The position numbers and the translations under genes are program-made. Positions 36,903 through 45,060 of a DNA stretch of 64,000 nucleotides are shown piece by piece. Origin of the DNA: Chelativorans sp. (GTDB taxonomy: Bacteria > Pseudomonadota > Alphaproteobacteria > Rhizobiales > Rhizobiaceae); assembly GCF_031180965.1 (NCBI RefSeq), contig NZ_JAPSLH010000011.1, positions 1 to 64,000 on the forward strand, given 5' to 3'. The stretch's first letter is position 1. Each line of letters opens with the position of its first letter. The notes beneath the pieces are model-generated. The model worked only from the letters and a program-made list of their open reading frames with translations, did no database searches and was not told the DNA's origin.

Positions 36903-37855
36903 TTGCGAGCCTCCTCGCCGAGGACGCGCCGCAAATACCAGGCTATGAACACCGCCACGATGAGAAACAGGACGACGGCGATGGCGGCGCCGTAGCCGAG
37001 GCGGTAGCTGAAGATGGACTGCTCATACATCTGATAGGCGAGCACCGACGAGCTGCCGAACGGCCCGCCCTGCGTCATCACGGCGATCAGATCGAAGCTG
37101 CGCAGGGCGCCCACGACGGAGACGGCAAAGGCAATGAAGGTCGCGCCGCGCAATTGCGGCAGCACGACATGCCGGAACAGGGAAAAGCCGTGCGCGCCGT
37201 CGATCCGGCCGGCGCCGATGAGGTCCTCGTCGACATTGGTGAGGCCCGCGAGATAGAGAATCATGCAGAGCGCGGTCTGCGGCCAGATAGCCGCCACGAC
37301 GATGCCCCAGGTGACGAGGCTGGGATCGGAGAGGATCGCCGGCGCCGTCGTGCCGAAGGCGCGGGCGATCGGGGCCAGGAGCCCGAAAGCGGGATCGTAG
37401 AACCAGGTGAAGACGACGCCGACTGTGACCGGAGCCAGGACCAGCGGCACGAAGAAGAGGGATTTCGCAATCCCCATCCAGCGCAGCGGCTGGTTGATGA
37501 GCATCGCCAGCGCAAGCCCGAGAGGCGGTGCCAGGAGAAAGACGGCGAGCCAGATGAGGTTGTTGCGCAGGCTGACATAGAACTGCGGATCGCCGAAGAG
37601 CTCCACATAATTGGCAAGACCCACCCAGCGCGGCTCGCCGAGCCCGTCCCAGTCATGCAGGCTGATCCACATGCTCTGAAGGATGGGAATGATGATGACG
37701 ACGGTGAAAAGAATGGCGGCGGGCGCAAGCAGCGCAAGCGACGTCAGGAAGTCGCTGCCTGGGCGCCATGGGCCGAAGGTGGCCTGACTTCCCGCGCCGG
37801 AGGGCAGCGCGATCTCTCGTGCCCTCCGCCCATGCTCGTTGCCCGCAGCCGTCAT
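36899..37855 (-). CDS. Carbohydrate ABC permease, MalF type (module A)
   Basis: A 318-residue permease. A polar N-terminus of about 30 residues precedes the first helix (LALLAPAAILFTVVIIIPIL). The EAA loop is in LIGAGRIDGAHGFSLFRHVV, and GPFGSSSVLAYQMYEQSIFS is the usual loop before the last helices. It overlaps the binding-protein stop by four bases at its start and the MalG-type gene at its end. Partner of the 36048-36902 permease in a CUT1-like importer. Confidence 0.92.
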   Translation of the reverse strand: MTAAGNEHGRRAREIALPSGAGSQATFGPWRPGSDFLTSLALLAPAAILFTVVIIIPILQSMWISLHDWDGLGEPRWVGLANYVELFGDPQFYVSLRNNLIWLAVFLLAPPLGLALAMLINQPLRWMGIAKSLFFVPLVLAPVTVGVVFTWFYDPAFGLLAPIARAFGTTAPAILSDPSLVTWGIVVAAIWPQTALCMILYLAGLTNVDEDLIGAGRIDGAHGFSLFRHVVLPQLRGATFIAFAVSVVGALRSFDLIAVMTQGGPFGSSSVLAYQMYEQSIFSYRLGYGAAIAVVLFLIVAVFIAWYLRRVLGEEARN

Positions 37856-39108
37856 TGCTGGAAGACGCGCTTCCGAGTTGCCTCGAGACGTTCGAGGATC
37901 GCCTGGCGCTCGCCCGGCTGGACCATGAATTGCTGGAACCCCTGCAGCCCCGCCTGGGCCATATCCGGGTCGGTGTCGCGGTCGTAGAACTGGCTGGTAC
38001 CATCCGCCGCGGCGAGCAGCGCCATGCCCTTCTCAAGGAACTTGTCGCGGTTGAGCAGTTCCACATCATTGCGCGGCGGCAGGTTGCCCTCGGGCACGAT
38101 CCATTGAGCAAGGTTATCCGGCTGGTAGAAGAAGGCGAGGAACTCGCGGGCAAGCTCCTTGTTGGCGGCGCGCGCAGGGATATGGAGGGAATCCACCGGA
38201 TATTCCTCGAAATTGCCGACCGCGGGATCGACTTTCGGGAAGGGCATGAAGTCGGAAGCGTCGAGCACCTCCGGCGTCATTTGACCGCGGGCGAACTGTG
38301 CAAGCAGCATCATGGCCGCGGTGCCCTGATTGTAGAAGGCGGCCGCCTGCTCCCAGGAATAGGAAGTGTGGTTCTCCAGGAAGAAACCCGCCTCGATGGC
38401 CTCCTGCCAGCGGTCGAAGACGGAGCTGAGCTTCGGATCGAGATAGGATTCCTGTCCGCCCATCAGACCCATGTGGAAATCGAGGCCGTTGATGCGAAGG
38501 TTGAGGTAGTCGAACCATCCGGCGGTGGTCCAGGGCCGACGGGAGCCGATGGCGAAGGGGGTGATGTTTTGACCGCGTAGCGTCCTGCCGGCCTCGATCA
38601 GCGTGGGGAAGTCGGCGACGGGCGCCTTGATGCCGGCGCGCTCCAGGATGTCTGCGCGATAGAAGATGCCCCAGAAACTCGCCTGCATCGGGATGCCGTA
38701 CTGCCGGTTCTCGACGGCGAGCGCGCCGGACAGCGCTCCGGTTGGCGCGAAGAAGCCGCGTTCCTCCCACAGGTCGGTGATATCCTCGAACAGCCCGCGC
38801 CGCACGAAGGCGCGCATGCGCTCCCCGCTGAACCAGAAGCAGATGTCAGGCGGGTTGGTGACAAGGAAGCTGCGGATGGAGGTGTTGTAGGATTCGTAAT
38901 CCGCGTAGTTGACCTGCACCTCGCAATTCTCCGCCTTCTCGAACGCGGCCACGATCTGATCGAAGACCGGCCGCAGCTTGTTGTTGGCGTTGCTGTTGAT
39001 GACGAGCCGGCGCGTCTGCGCGATCGCCGGCATGCTGAGCGTGGTTCCGGCCGCGGCAATGCCGGCGAGAACCTGCCGGCGGTTTGCTCCCTTGCTGAAC
39101 ATATTCAT
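37852..39108 (-). CDS. ABC transporter sugar-binding protein, module A first copy
   Basis: A 418-residue binding protein. ATG at 39108 gives the TAT-like signal MNMFSKGANRRQVLAGIAAA; the longer open frame upstream runs into the dehydratase gene and is unlikely. The mature part starts RRLVINSNANNKLRPVFDQI and includes SFLVTNPPDICFWFSGERMR and MQASFWGIFYRADILERAGI. It is paralogous to 34724-35995 and more distantly related to the module B pair. It sits between the dehydratase and the MalF-type permease, with overlapping ends, so it is co-translated with the importer. Confidence 0.92.
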   Translation of the reverse strand: MNMFSKGANRRQVLAGIAAAGTTLSMPAIAQTRRLVINSNANNKLRPVFDQIVAAFEKAENCEVQVNYADYESYNTSIRSFLVTNPPDICFWFSGERMRAFVRRGLFEDITDLWEERGFFAPTGALSGALAVENRQYGIPMQASFWGIFYRADILERAGIKAPVADFPTLIEAGRTLRGQNITPFAIGSRRPWTTAGWFDYLNLRINGLDFHMGLMGGQESYLDPKLSSVFDRWQEAIEAGFFLENHTSYSWEQAAAFYNQGTAAMMLLAQFARGQMTPEVLDASDFMPFPKVDPAVGNFEEYPVDSLHIPARAANKELAREFLAFFYQPDNLAQWIVPEGNLPPRNDVELLNRDKFLEKGMALLAAADGTSQFYDRDTDPDMAQAGLQGFQQFMVQPGERQAILERLEATRKRVFQQ

Positions 39109-39125
39109 CGCTCTTCCTCCCTGAT

Positions 39126-40304
39126 TCAGGCTTCGAAGACTTCCCGCCCGACGCTGTTGGCGTTGATGAAGGACCAATCATAGGTGACGCCCAGCCCGGG
39201 GCCGGTCGGCACCGGCACATTGCCGTCGGCATCCACGCATTCGAGCTGATCGCTGTAGTCGCCGAGATAGACGGGCGGCACGAGGTTTTTCACCTTCGGC
39301 CCCAGGAGCGACACCTCGTAATAGTTGGTGTTGCGCGTGGCGGCGATGCAGTGGCGTTGCGCCGGGCCTGCGCCGTGGAACTCGACATCGAGGCCCAGGG
39401 CCTCGGCAAAACGCGCGATCTTCATGGCGCCGGTGATGCCCATGTCGTAGTCGGGGTCGGCGCGCACGAAATCCGTGCCGCCAGCGAGCACGAAATCGGC
39501 CTTGGGCTCGATGCCCCGCACATGCTCGGTAATGAGCAGCGGCGTCCTGATCATCTCGCGCAGCCTGCGGTGCGCGAAGGCAGAGGTGCCGGCATCGCGG
39601 AACGGGTCCTCGTACCAGAAATAGCCGGCCTCGTCGCAGGCCTGGCCGACATAGAGCGCGTCGGCGAAGGTGCGCAGCTCGCAGGCCGGATCGAGCATCA
39701 GCACCATCTCATCGCCGACCTCCCTGGCGACATGGAGCACGTTCTCGGCCTCTTCGTAGCGGTTCCCTTCGTGCCAGCCATGGATCTTGAAGGCGCGGTA
39801 GCCAATCTCGCGGCAGTGCCTGGCGAAATCGGCGTAAGCCTCCTTGCAATGGAGGCCTCCCGAGCGGTCGCCGTGATAGGTGGAGGCATAGGCCGCCAGC
39901 TTCGTCCGGAACCCGCCGAGCAGTTTCGTGACCGAGCAGCCGTATTTCTTTCCCGCCAGGTCCCACAGCGCGATGTTGAGGGGCCCGTGGCCCATATGGT
40001 CGAATTGCCTCAATTCCCGCTTCAGGTCATCGAAGATCAGCTCCCGCTGCTCCGCATCCCGGTTGAGGAGGTGGGGCGCCAGATATGCCATCTGCGCGTG
40101 GGCGAATGCGTTCACGAGCAGCACATATTCGCCGCGGATGCCGTCGCGTGTCTCGATTGCCACGGCGGAGGCGTTGAGCGTGATGCTGTCGCCCTCCCGA
40201 TAGGAGGTGCGGAGCGTCCGGCCGGAAGGATCGGCTGCGCCGAGCCCGTCAACGCGATAGGCGAAGCGGACGATCTCGACTTTTCTGATGATGCTCGGCG
40301 TCAC
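39126..40304 (-). CDS. Enolase-superfamily sugar-acid dehydratase (module A)
   Basis: A 392-residue paralogue of the module B enzyme. Catalytic features: K173-x-H175 in AFKIHGWHEG, metal ligands D205 (LMLDPACEL), E232 (YFWYEDPF) and E260 (LLITEHVRG), D283 (VRADPDYD) and H310 (VEFHGAGPAQRH). The pattern FDHMGHGPLNIALWDLAGKK is nearly identical in both copies, so they probably catalyse the same or stereochemically related dehydration. The start overlaps the aldolase gene by four bases and the binding protein follows 17 bp downstream. The product would be a 2-keto-3-deoxy sugar acid. Confidence 0.92.
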   Translation of the reverse strand: MTPSIIRKVEIVRFAYRVDGLGAADPSGRTLRTSYREGDSITLNASAVAIETRDGIRGEYVLLVNAFAHAQMAYLAPHLLNRDAEQRELIFDDLKRELRQFDHMGHGPLNIALWDLAGKKYGCSVTKLLGGFRTKLAAYASTYHGDRSGGLHCKEAYADFARHCREIGYRAFKIHGWHEGNRYEEAENVLHVAREVGDEMVLMLDPACELRTFADALYVGQACDEAGYFWYEDPFRDAGTSAFAHRRLREMIRTPLLITEHVRGIEPKADFVLAGGTDFVRADPDYDMGITGAMKIARFAEALGLDVEFHGAGPAQRHCIAATRNTNYYEVSLLGPKVKNLVPPVYLGDYSDQLECVDADGNVPVPTGPGLGVTYDWSFINANSVGREVFEA

Positions 40305-41224
40305 GCCAGACTTCCGTTGCTGGTGATGATCTCGGCTTCAAGGGCGTGGCGGCGCAGCGCCTCGCGGCTCCATGGCTTGAGCGCCGGAGCGATGCGGGAA
40401 TAGGGATCCTTCAGGAGACCTTTCCAGGCGAGGATCTGCTTAACCGAGGCTACGGCGATTGCGAGCGACTGCGCCTGAAACGTCCAGAGCGGCAGCATCC
40501 GGCGATAGGCGGCAAGAGCGCCCGCCCGGTCACCCGCATCGTAGAGCCGCTGCACGGCGACGGCCCGCTCCGGCGCCTCGGCGGCGGGGATCATGCCGCT
40601 GCCGCCGGCGTCGAGCACGTCGATATAGCGCAGGCCACCCTTGCCGCCGAAGAAGGCAAGATGGGCGCATTCCGGATGCTCCCGGAGATCGGCGATCGAC
40701 TGGCCGTCGAGTGGGCCCTCAAGCTTCGCATAGCGCACATTGGGCGCGCGCGAGACGATGCGGGTGATGAGGTCAAAGGAGAGTTCCACGCCGAGCTCGG
40801 CCGGCGCGTCCTGCAGCATGACCGATGCATTCCCGGCCGCACGAGAGACGCTCAGATAATGCTCGAGCAGATCGTCCTCGCTCGCCCGGCGCTCTGCGAC
40901 GGGCGGGGCAACCATGATGATCTCGGCGCCGAGCGAGACGGCGTGTTGCGTCACGTCCACAGCGTCCCGCGTCCTGTCGCAGCTCGTCCCGATGAGCATG
41001 GGCAGGCGGCCGTCCAGCGCGCGGGCGGCCGCTTCCGCGACGCGCTTGCGCCCTTCGATCGAAAGCGCCCGCACTTCGCCCGCTAGGCCCAGCAGCGCCA
41101 GCCCATCCGCCCCGCTCTCGACGATATAGGCGACGAGCGCCGGGATCCCGGCGAGCGCCAGTTTCCCATCGCCGTCGAAAGGCGTGGGCAGCATGGGAAA
41201 GACGCCGCGTCGGGTTGGATTCAC
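40301..41224 (-). CDS. DHDPS-family aldolase/dehydratase (module A)
   Basis: A 307-residue DHDPS/NAL superfamily protein and first gene of module A. GTG at 41224 was chosen because GGAGGAGAGG lies at ideal distance; the in-frame codons upstream cover that ribosome site itself. The Schiff-base lysine is in NVRYAKLEG; GTTGE reads GLAGEV, and the catalytic tyrosine segment reads MLQDAP, exactly as in its paralogue at 33.4 kb. Cleavage of a 2-keto-3-deoxy acid to pyruvate (or glycolaldehyde-type products) or its dehydration are the plausible reactions. It is divergent from the second dual-HTH regulator. Confidence 0.9.
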   Translation of the reverse strand: MNPTRRGVFPMLPTPFDGDGKLALAGIPALVAYIVESGADGLALLGLAGEVRALSIEGRKRVAEAAARALDGRLPMLIGTSCDRTRDAVDVTQHAVSLGAEIIMVAPPVAERRASEDDLLEHYLSVSRAAGNASVMLQDAPAELGVELSFDLITRIVSRAPNVRYAKLEGPLDGQSIADLREHPECAHLAFFGGKGGLRYIDVLDAGGSGMIPAAEAPERAVAVQRLYDAGDRAGALAAYRRMLPLWTFQAQSLAIAVASVKQILAWKGLLKDPYSRIAPALKPWSREALRRHALEAEIITSNGSLA

Positions 41225-41261
41225 CTGCCTCTCCTCCTCCACAGAGGACTAGCAGTACTGC

Positions 41262-41278
41262 TTTTTGGGCGCAATATG
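41262..41278. promoter_or_regulatory. Possible regulator box in module A promoter
   Basis: TTTTGGGCGCAATATGC resembles the TTTTGCACGCAATGC box upstream of module B. It lies between the divergent module A aldolase gene and the GntR-type gene, where an autoregulatory operator would be expected. AT-rich patches nearby could hold the promoters. Confidence 0.35.
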
Positions 41279-41422
41279 CAAAAATCAGAAAGAAAACTGC
41301 CGCTCGTCTGGCGCAATGGTTGAGTTTTTGCGCTCATAAAGTGACAAACGACACGGGAGCCGCAGCCCTTGGGCGCGGTCGGGCGACTCGGTTAGATTGA
41401 CAGGGCACGTAGGAAGGAAGCG

Positions 41423-42409
41423 TTGGAAAACAGAATCGAGACCCGGCGGCCTTATGCCATCGTCCACGAGGCGCTGCTTACTGCGCTTTCGGAGGATCGG
41501 ACGGGAGCGGAGATCGTCATTTCGGTCTCGTCCGTGGCCGAGCATTTTGCCGTAAGCCGCCCCCCGGTGGAGCGCGCGCTTCGCATGCTCGTAGCCGAAG
41601 GGCTGGTGGAGAGGACTTCCGGGGGGAAATTCATACGCCCTGGCGCCAGGGAAAACCCGGTTCCGGTGAAGACGGTCCTCGACAGGCTGCCGCTCGACGT
41701 GGTCAGCAGGGCGCGCCAGAAAGGCTCATGGCAGCCGCTCTACGACCAAGTCGAGCGCATGATCGTCCGGTTCCTGCCTTTCGGCTCCTACAAGCTGATC
41801 GAAAGCGCGATGGCGGATTATTTCGGCGTCAGCCGCACGGTGACCAACGACGTCCTGCACCGCCTCGAAGAGCGCGGGCTAGTCAGAAGGGGAGAGAAAG
41901 GACGCTGGATCGTCGAGCAGCTGAGCCAGCATCATCTGAGCGACATCTACCAGCTGCGCCGGCTGCTCGAGCCCGCCGCTCTCGTCGAATCGGCTCCCCA
42001 GTTGGATGCAGCCTTCCTGGAGGGCGCCGTGGAGCGAATACACCGGGCGCTGGCGGTGCGCGGGAACCTTTACGCCGAGGAGCTGCAGGCCATCGAGCGC
42101 GACCTGCACACCCATGCGCTTTCCCACTGCCGAAATGCGCGGCTGCTCGCCGTCATCCGGCAGGCGCAGGTGCTGCACATCACCTATCTCTATCTGCCGA
42201 ACCAGTCTGCATCCGAAGCGGAGCGGACGCAGTATCTGAGCGAGCACCTCCAGGTCTTCGAGGCGTTGGCGCGGGAGGCCTTCAAGGTGGCGGAGCAGGC
42301 GCTTGTATTCCACCTGGAATCGTCCGAGAAACGCGCTTCCGAGCGCCTGCGCCAGGCATCCGATGCCGAAGCAGAAGCCGCCCCGCCGTTCCTTCTGCGG
42401 CAGCCGTAG
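41423..42409 (+). CDS. GntR/FCD-type regulator with two HTH domains (copy 2)
   Basis: A 328-residue paralogue of the 26490-27497 regulator, with the same layout. HTH1 is SVAEHFAVSRPPVERALRML, HTH2 is MADYFGVSRTVTNDVLHRLE, and the FCD domain starts IYQLRRLLEPAALVESAPQL and ends with VFHLESSEKRASERLRQ. The only in-frame start is a TTG, preceded by GGAAGGA. It is divergent from the module A operon, so it very likely regulates it. The two proteins share long identical runs (HNVSRT/FGVSRT, LEERGL, YLPNQSAS/YMPNQSAS), so cross-recognition of operators is possible. Confidence 0.9.
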   Translation: MENRIETRRPYAIVHEALLTALSEDRTGAEIVISVSSVAEHFAVSRPPVERALRMLVAEGLVERTSGGKFIRPGARENPVPVKTVLDRLPLDVVSRARQKGSWQPLYDQVERMIVRFLPFGSYKLIESAMADYFGVSRTVTNDVLHRLEERGLVRRGEKGRWIVEQLSQHHLSDIYQLRRLLEPAALVESAPQLDAAFLEGAVERIHRALAVRGNLYAEELQAIERDLHTHALSHCRNARLLAVIRQAQVLHITYLYLPNQSASEAERTQYLSEHLQVFEALAREAFKVAEQALVFHLESSEKRASERLRQASDAEAEAAPPFLLRQP

Positions 42410-42698
42410 CGCAACAGCCCGCCACTAAGCGTTTCGATCTCTTGCATGAGATGCCAGGAGCATCTCTCAAACAGATGGGGAACTCGTCTCCTAAAAAGCG
42501 CTGCTACAGTCATCCTGCGTCGTGCAGCGGTAAATGGCGAATGGAGACGAACGGCAGAAAGTGCCGGACGTGACGCCCGGGTCATGAGGTGTATGGCACA
42601 CATCCGCTTCGTCGTACCAAAGCACCCCAACAGACGGACCCTGCGGATCGTGGCGAAGTGATGGTTCTGGCTCGAAGGCGCCGAGGGATGGACAGCCA
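42410..42698. other. Convergent intergenic region with hairpin
   Basis: Between the convergent GntR-type and FGE genes. GAGATGC (42448-42454) and GCATCTC (42460-42466) form a perfect stem with a five-base loop; there is no T-run, so it is at best a weak terminator. No coding frame is recognisable. Confidence 0.4.
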
Positions 42699-43643
42699 CT
42701 ACCCAGCGGCTGCGCAGCGGAAGCCCATATGGCCGGTGCTGGAATCGGGCGTATTCGTGGTCCGAGCCGACAGGCGGTAGCGGGAACAGTAGCTTTCATG
42801 ACAAAGATAGGAGCCGCCGCGGATCACGCGGGTCGCACTCTCCGGCGGTCCTTTTGGGTTGACGCGGCTGTCGGGTACATCCAACAAATGCCAATCGGTG
42901 CTCCACCCGTCCGCGCACCATTCCCAGACATTGCCCACCACGTTATAAAGACCATAGCCGTTTGCGCTGAAGGCCTTCACCGGAGCCGTGGTAAGGAAAC
43001 CGTCGTCGCGGGTGTTCACGCGTGGAAAATCCCCCTGCCACACATTGCAGCGGTGACGCCCGCCTGGCGCAAGCTCGTCGCCCCAGGGAAAGAGCGTCTG
43101 GTCGAGGCCGCCGCGCGCAGCCTTTTCCCACTCCGCTTCGGTCGGCAGCCGTTTACCCGCCCAAGCCGCATAGGTGGCGGCATCGTTCCACGAAACGTGC
43201 ACGACCGGATGGTCTCCGCGATCTCTCACACTTGAACCTGGGCCTTCGGGTGCCTGCCAGGAGGCTCCCCGCACGGCCAGCCACCAGGGCGCCTGCGGCA
43301 CGCTTCCTTCAATCACATAGCGCCGCGCTTTGGGGTGCACGGCGGCGTAAAACACATACGACCAGCCATAGCGCTCGGCATCGGTAGCGTAACCCGTTTC
43401 GCGCGCAAATTGCGCGAAGCGACGGTTCGTCACCGCCGTGGCATCGATCAGGAATTCCGACACCGCCACGGTGCGTACCGGCCCCTCGCCATCGGCCGGA
43501 TAGGCTTTCGGGTCGTCGCTCCCCATTCGAAAGGGCCCTGCGGGTATACGCACCATTCCGGCACGATCTGCAACGGTGCGCGACGGCATCGGCACGCATC
43601 CGGCTTGCCGCGAGGGAGCGGAGGGCGAGCAACACTCTTTCAT
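42699..43643 (-). CDS. Formylglycine-generating enzyme (sulfatase-modifying factor)
   Basis: A 314-residue FGE-sulfatase domain protein, expected to oxidise the active-site cysteine of type I sulfatases to C-alpha-formylglycine with O2 and copper. The start MKECCSPS at 43643, 20 bp after the sulfatase stop, is the usual bacterial FGE N-terminus. Core motifs are MVRIPAGPFRMGSDDPKAYP, HPVVHVSWNDAATYAAWAGK, RLPTEAEWEKAARGG and NVWEWCADGWSTDWH. The catalytic cysteine pair lies in YLCHESYCSRYR (C281 and C286), so it is an authentic FGE rather than one of the inactive look-alikes. It lies at the end of the operon with a sulfatase carrying CAPAR, its natural substrate. Confidence 0.94.
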   Translation of the reverse strand: MKECCSPSAPSRQAGCVPMPSRTVADRAGMVRIPAGPFRMGSDDPKAYPADGEGPVRTVAVSEFLIDATAVTNRRFAQFARETGYATDAERYGWSYVFYAAVHPKARRYVIEGSVPQAPWWLAVRGASWQAPEGPGSSVRDRGDHPVVHVSWNDAATYAAWAGKRLPTEAEWEKAARGGLDQTLFPWGDELAPGGRHRCNVWQGDFPRVNTRDDGFLTTAPVKAFSANGYGLYNVVGNVWEWCADGWSTDWHLLDVPDSRVNPKGPPESATRVIRGGSYLCHESYCSRYRLSARTTNTPDSSTGHMGFRCAAAG

Positions 43644-43663
43644 GGTGATGATTATCGGTTCAT

Positions 43664-45040
43664 TCAGATGGAAGTCGCTAGGATTGTTCGCTGCAAGGTC
43701 CGGCTTGCCATCCTTTCCTGCCAACCAGCGTCCTCGACAGTCACAATCTTCGGGGCTGCCTCACCGGCCTCAGCCATGGCCGCGGCCAGTAAAGAGCGTA
43801 GCTCCTCCCGTATGCCGGAATGTGCGCGTGAACGGATCAGGTTTTCGAGCTCGTGCGGATCGGAATGAAGATCGTAAAGACGCGCCTCCACGTAAACCTG
43901 CGCGCCGGGAACCGCGTAGCCATCCAGTTCCGGCGCCTCGACCTCATATTTCCATCGCGCGGTCCTGAGCGCGCGGCCGACATGATGTTCGCTGATCTGG
44001 ATGAGCACGCCTTCCCGTCCTTTCCTCTCGCCACGAAGAGCGGGAAGGAGGGATTTTCCCTGCATGGCCGCAGGCACCGTAACGCCGGCCGCATCGAGCA
44101 GGGTCGGCGGGAGGTCGATCAGGCTGACCAGCCCGTCATAAGTGCCCAACCCGTCGAACGCTGGGCCATGGAACAGCGTCGGCACCCGGATAGACGCTTC
44201 ATGGCTAGAGCGCTTGTACTCGTCGTTGCGGGTCTTGAAGTGGCAGCCATGGTCGGAGGTGAAGAGGACGATCGTGTCGTTGAGAATGCCAAGGCTGTGC
44301 AGCGCCTCAATGATGCGGCCGAGAGCCTCGTCCAGTCGCTTGACCATCCCGAGGTAACCCGGCAGATGCTCCAGGGTTGATCCGCCGAGTTGGGCGAGGT
44401 CAGTGGGGACGACCAGCTTGTCGCGCAGGCTTTCCTCGTAGCCGAGTGGGGCTGGGTAGCTGTCGGTGCTGTTCTGGTGATGCGGCTCCAGGAAAGACAG
44501 GAACAGGAAGAAGGGCCGATCCTGGCGCCGGTCGATATAGCGAATCGCGGCGTCGGCCAGCGCATCAACCCTATAGCCCGGCAGCTTCTGCCGGTGGCCG
44601 GACTCGTCGAACAGCACCGTGTCGAAAGGGCCAGAAACGAATTCGAGCAGGTTGGCAGCGAGCCAATCCTGGTACCCCCCCCGTTCCTCCGGCGGCACCG
44701 GCTCGTTCTCGGCCAGGTGCCATTTGCCGATATAGCCCGTCGCATATCCCGCATCGCCGAAGAGGGTCGCAAGTGTGGGCAGTGTGCGGGGAAGCGGGAT
44801 GCCGTTCTTGTAGCAGCCGCTCGTCGTTGGATAGAGGCCGGTCTGGAAAGCCGAGCGCGCCGGCGCGCAGACGGGCTGGCAGGTAAAGGAATTTTTGATG
44901 AAGGCGCCGCTCTGCGCCAGCCGGTCGAAATTTGGCGTAAGCCCCATCGGATTGCCGTGGGCGCCGACGGTGTCCCAGCGCTGCTGGTCGGTCAGGACGA
45001 CGATGACATTCGGCTTTTTTCCAGTCACGAGGTCTTCCAT
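43664..45040 (-). CDS. Type I sulfatase (arylsulfatase family)
   Basis: A 458-residue alkaline-phosphatase-fold sulfatase without signal peptide, thus cytoplasmic. N-terminal metal site KPNVIVVLTDQQRWDTVGAH; the formylglycine motif is C58-A-P-A-R62 in CQPVCAPARSAFQTGLYPTT; YIGKWHLAENEP and LFTSDHGCHFKTRND supply further active-site residues. Start ATG at 45040 was chosen because homology begins at once; the ribosome site is weak. It follows the MalG-type permease by 20 bp and precedes FGE by 20 bp. It should hydrolyse an imported sulfate ester, releasing sulfate; the alcohol part could be a sugar or small aliphatic. C-terminal third is variable. Confidence 0.93.
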   Translation of the reverse strand: MEDLVTGKKPNVIVVLTDQQRWDTVGAHGNPMGLTPNFDRLAQSGAFIKNSFTCQPVCAPARSAFQTGLYPTTSGCYKNGIPLPRTLPTLATLFGDAGYATGYIGKWHLAENEPVPPEERGGYQDWLAANLLEFVSGPFDTVLFDESGHRQKLPGYRVDALADAAIRYIDRRQDRPFFLFLSFLEPHHQNSTDSYPAPLGYEESLRDKLVVPTDLAQLGGSTLEHLPGYLGMVKRLDEALGRIIEALHSLGILNDTIVLFTSDHGCHFKTRNDEYKRSSHEASIRVPTLFHGPAFDGLGTYDGLVSLIDLPPTLLDAAGVTVPAAMQGKSLLPALRGERKGREGVLIQISEHHVGRALRTARWKYEVEAPELDGYAVPGAQVYVEARLYDLHSDPHELENLIRSRAHSGIREELRSLLAAAMAEAGEAAPKIVTVEDAGWQERMASRTLQRTILATSI

Positions 45041-45060
45041 TTGTAGTGAGGTGGCGCCGG

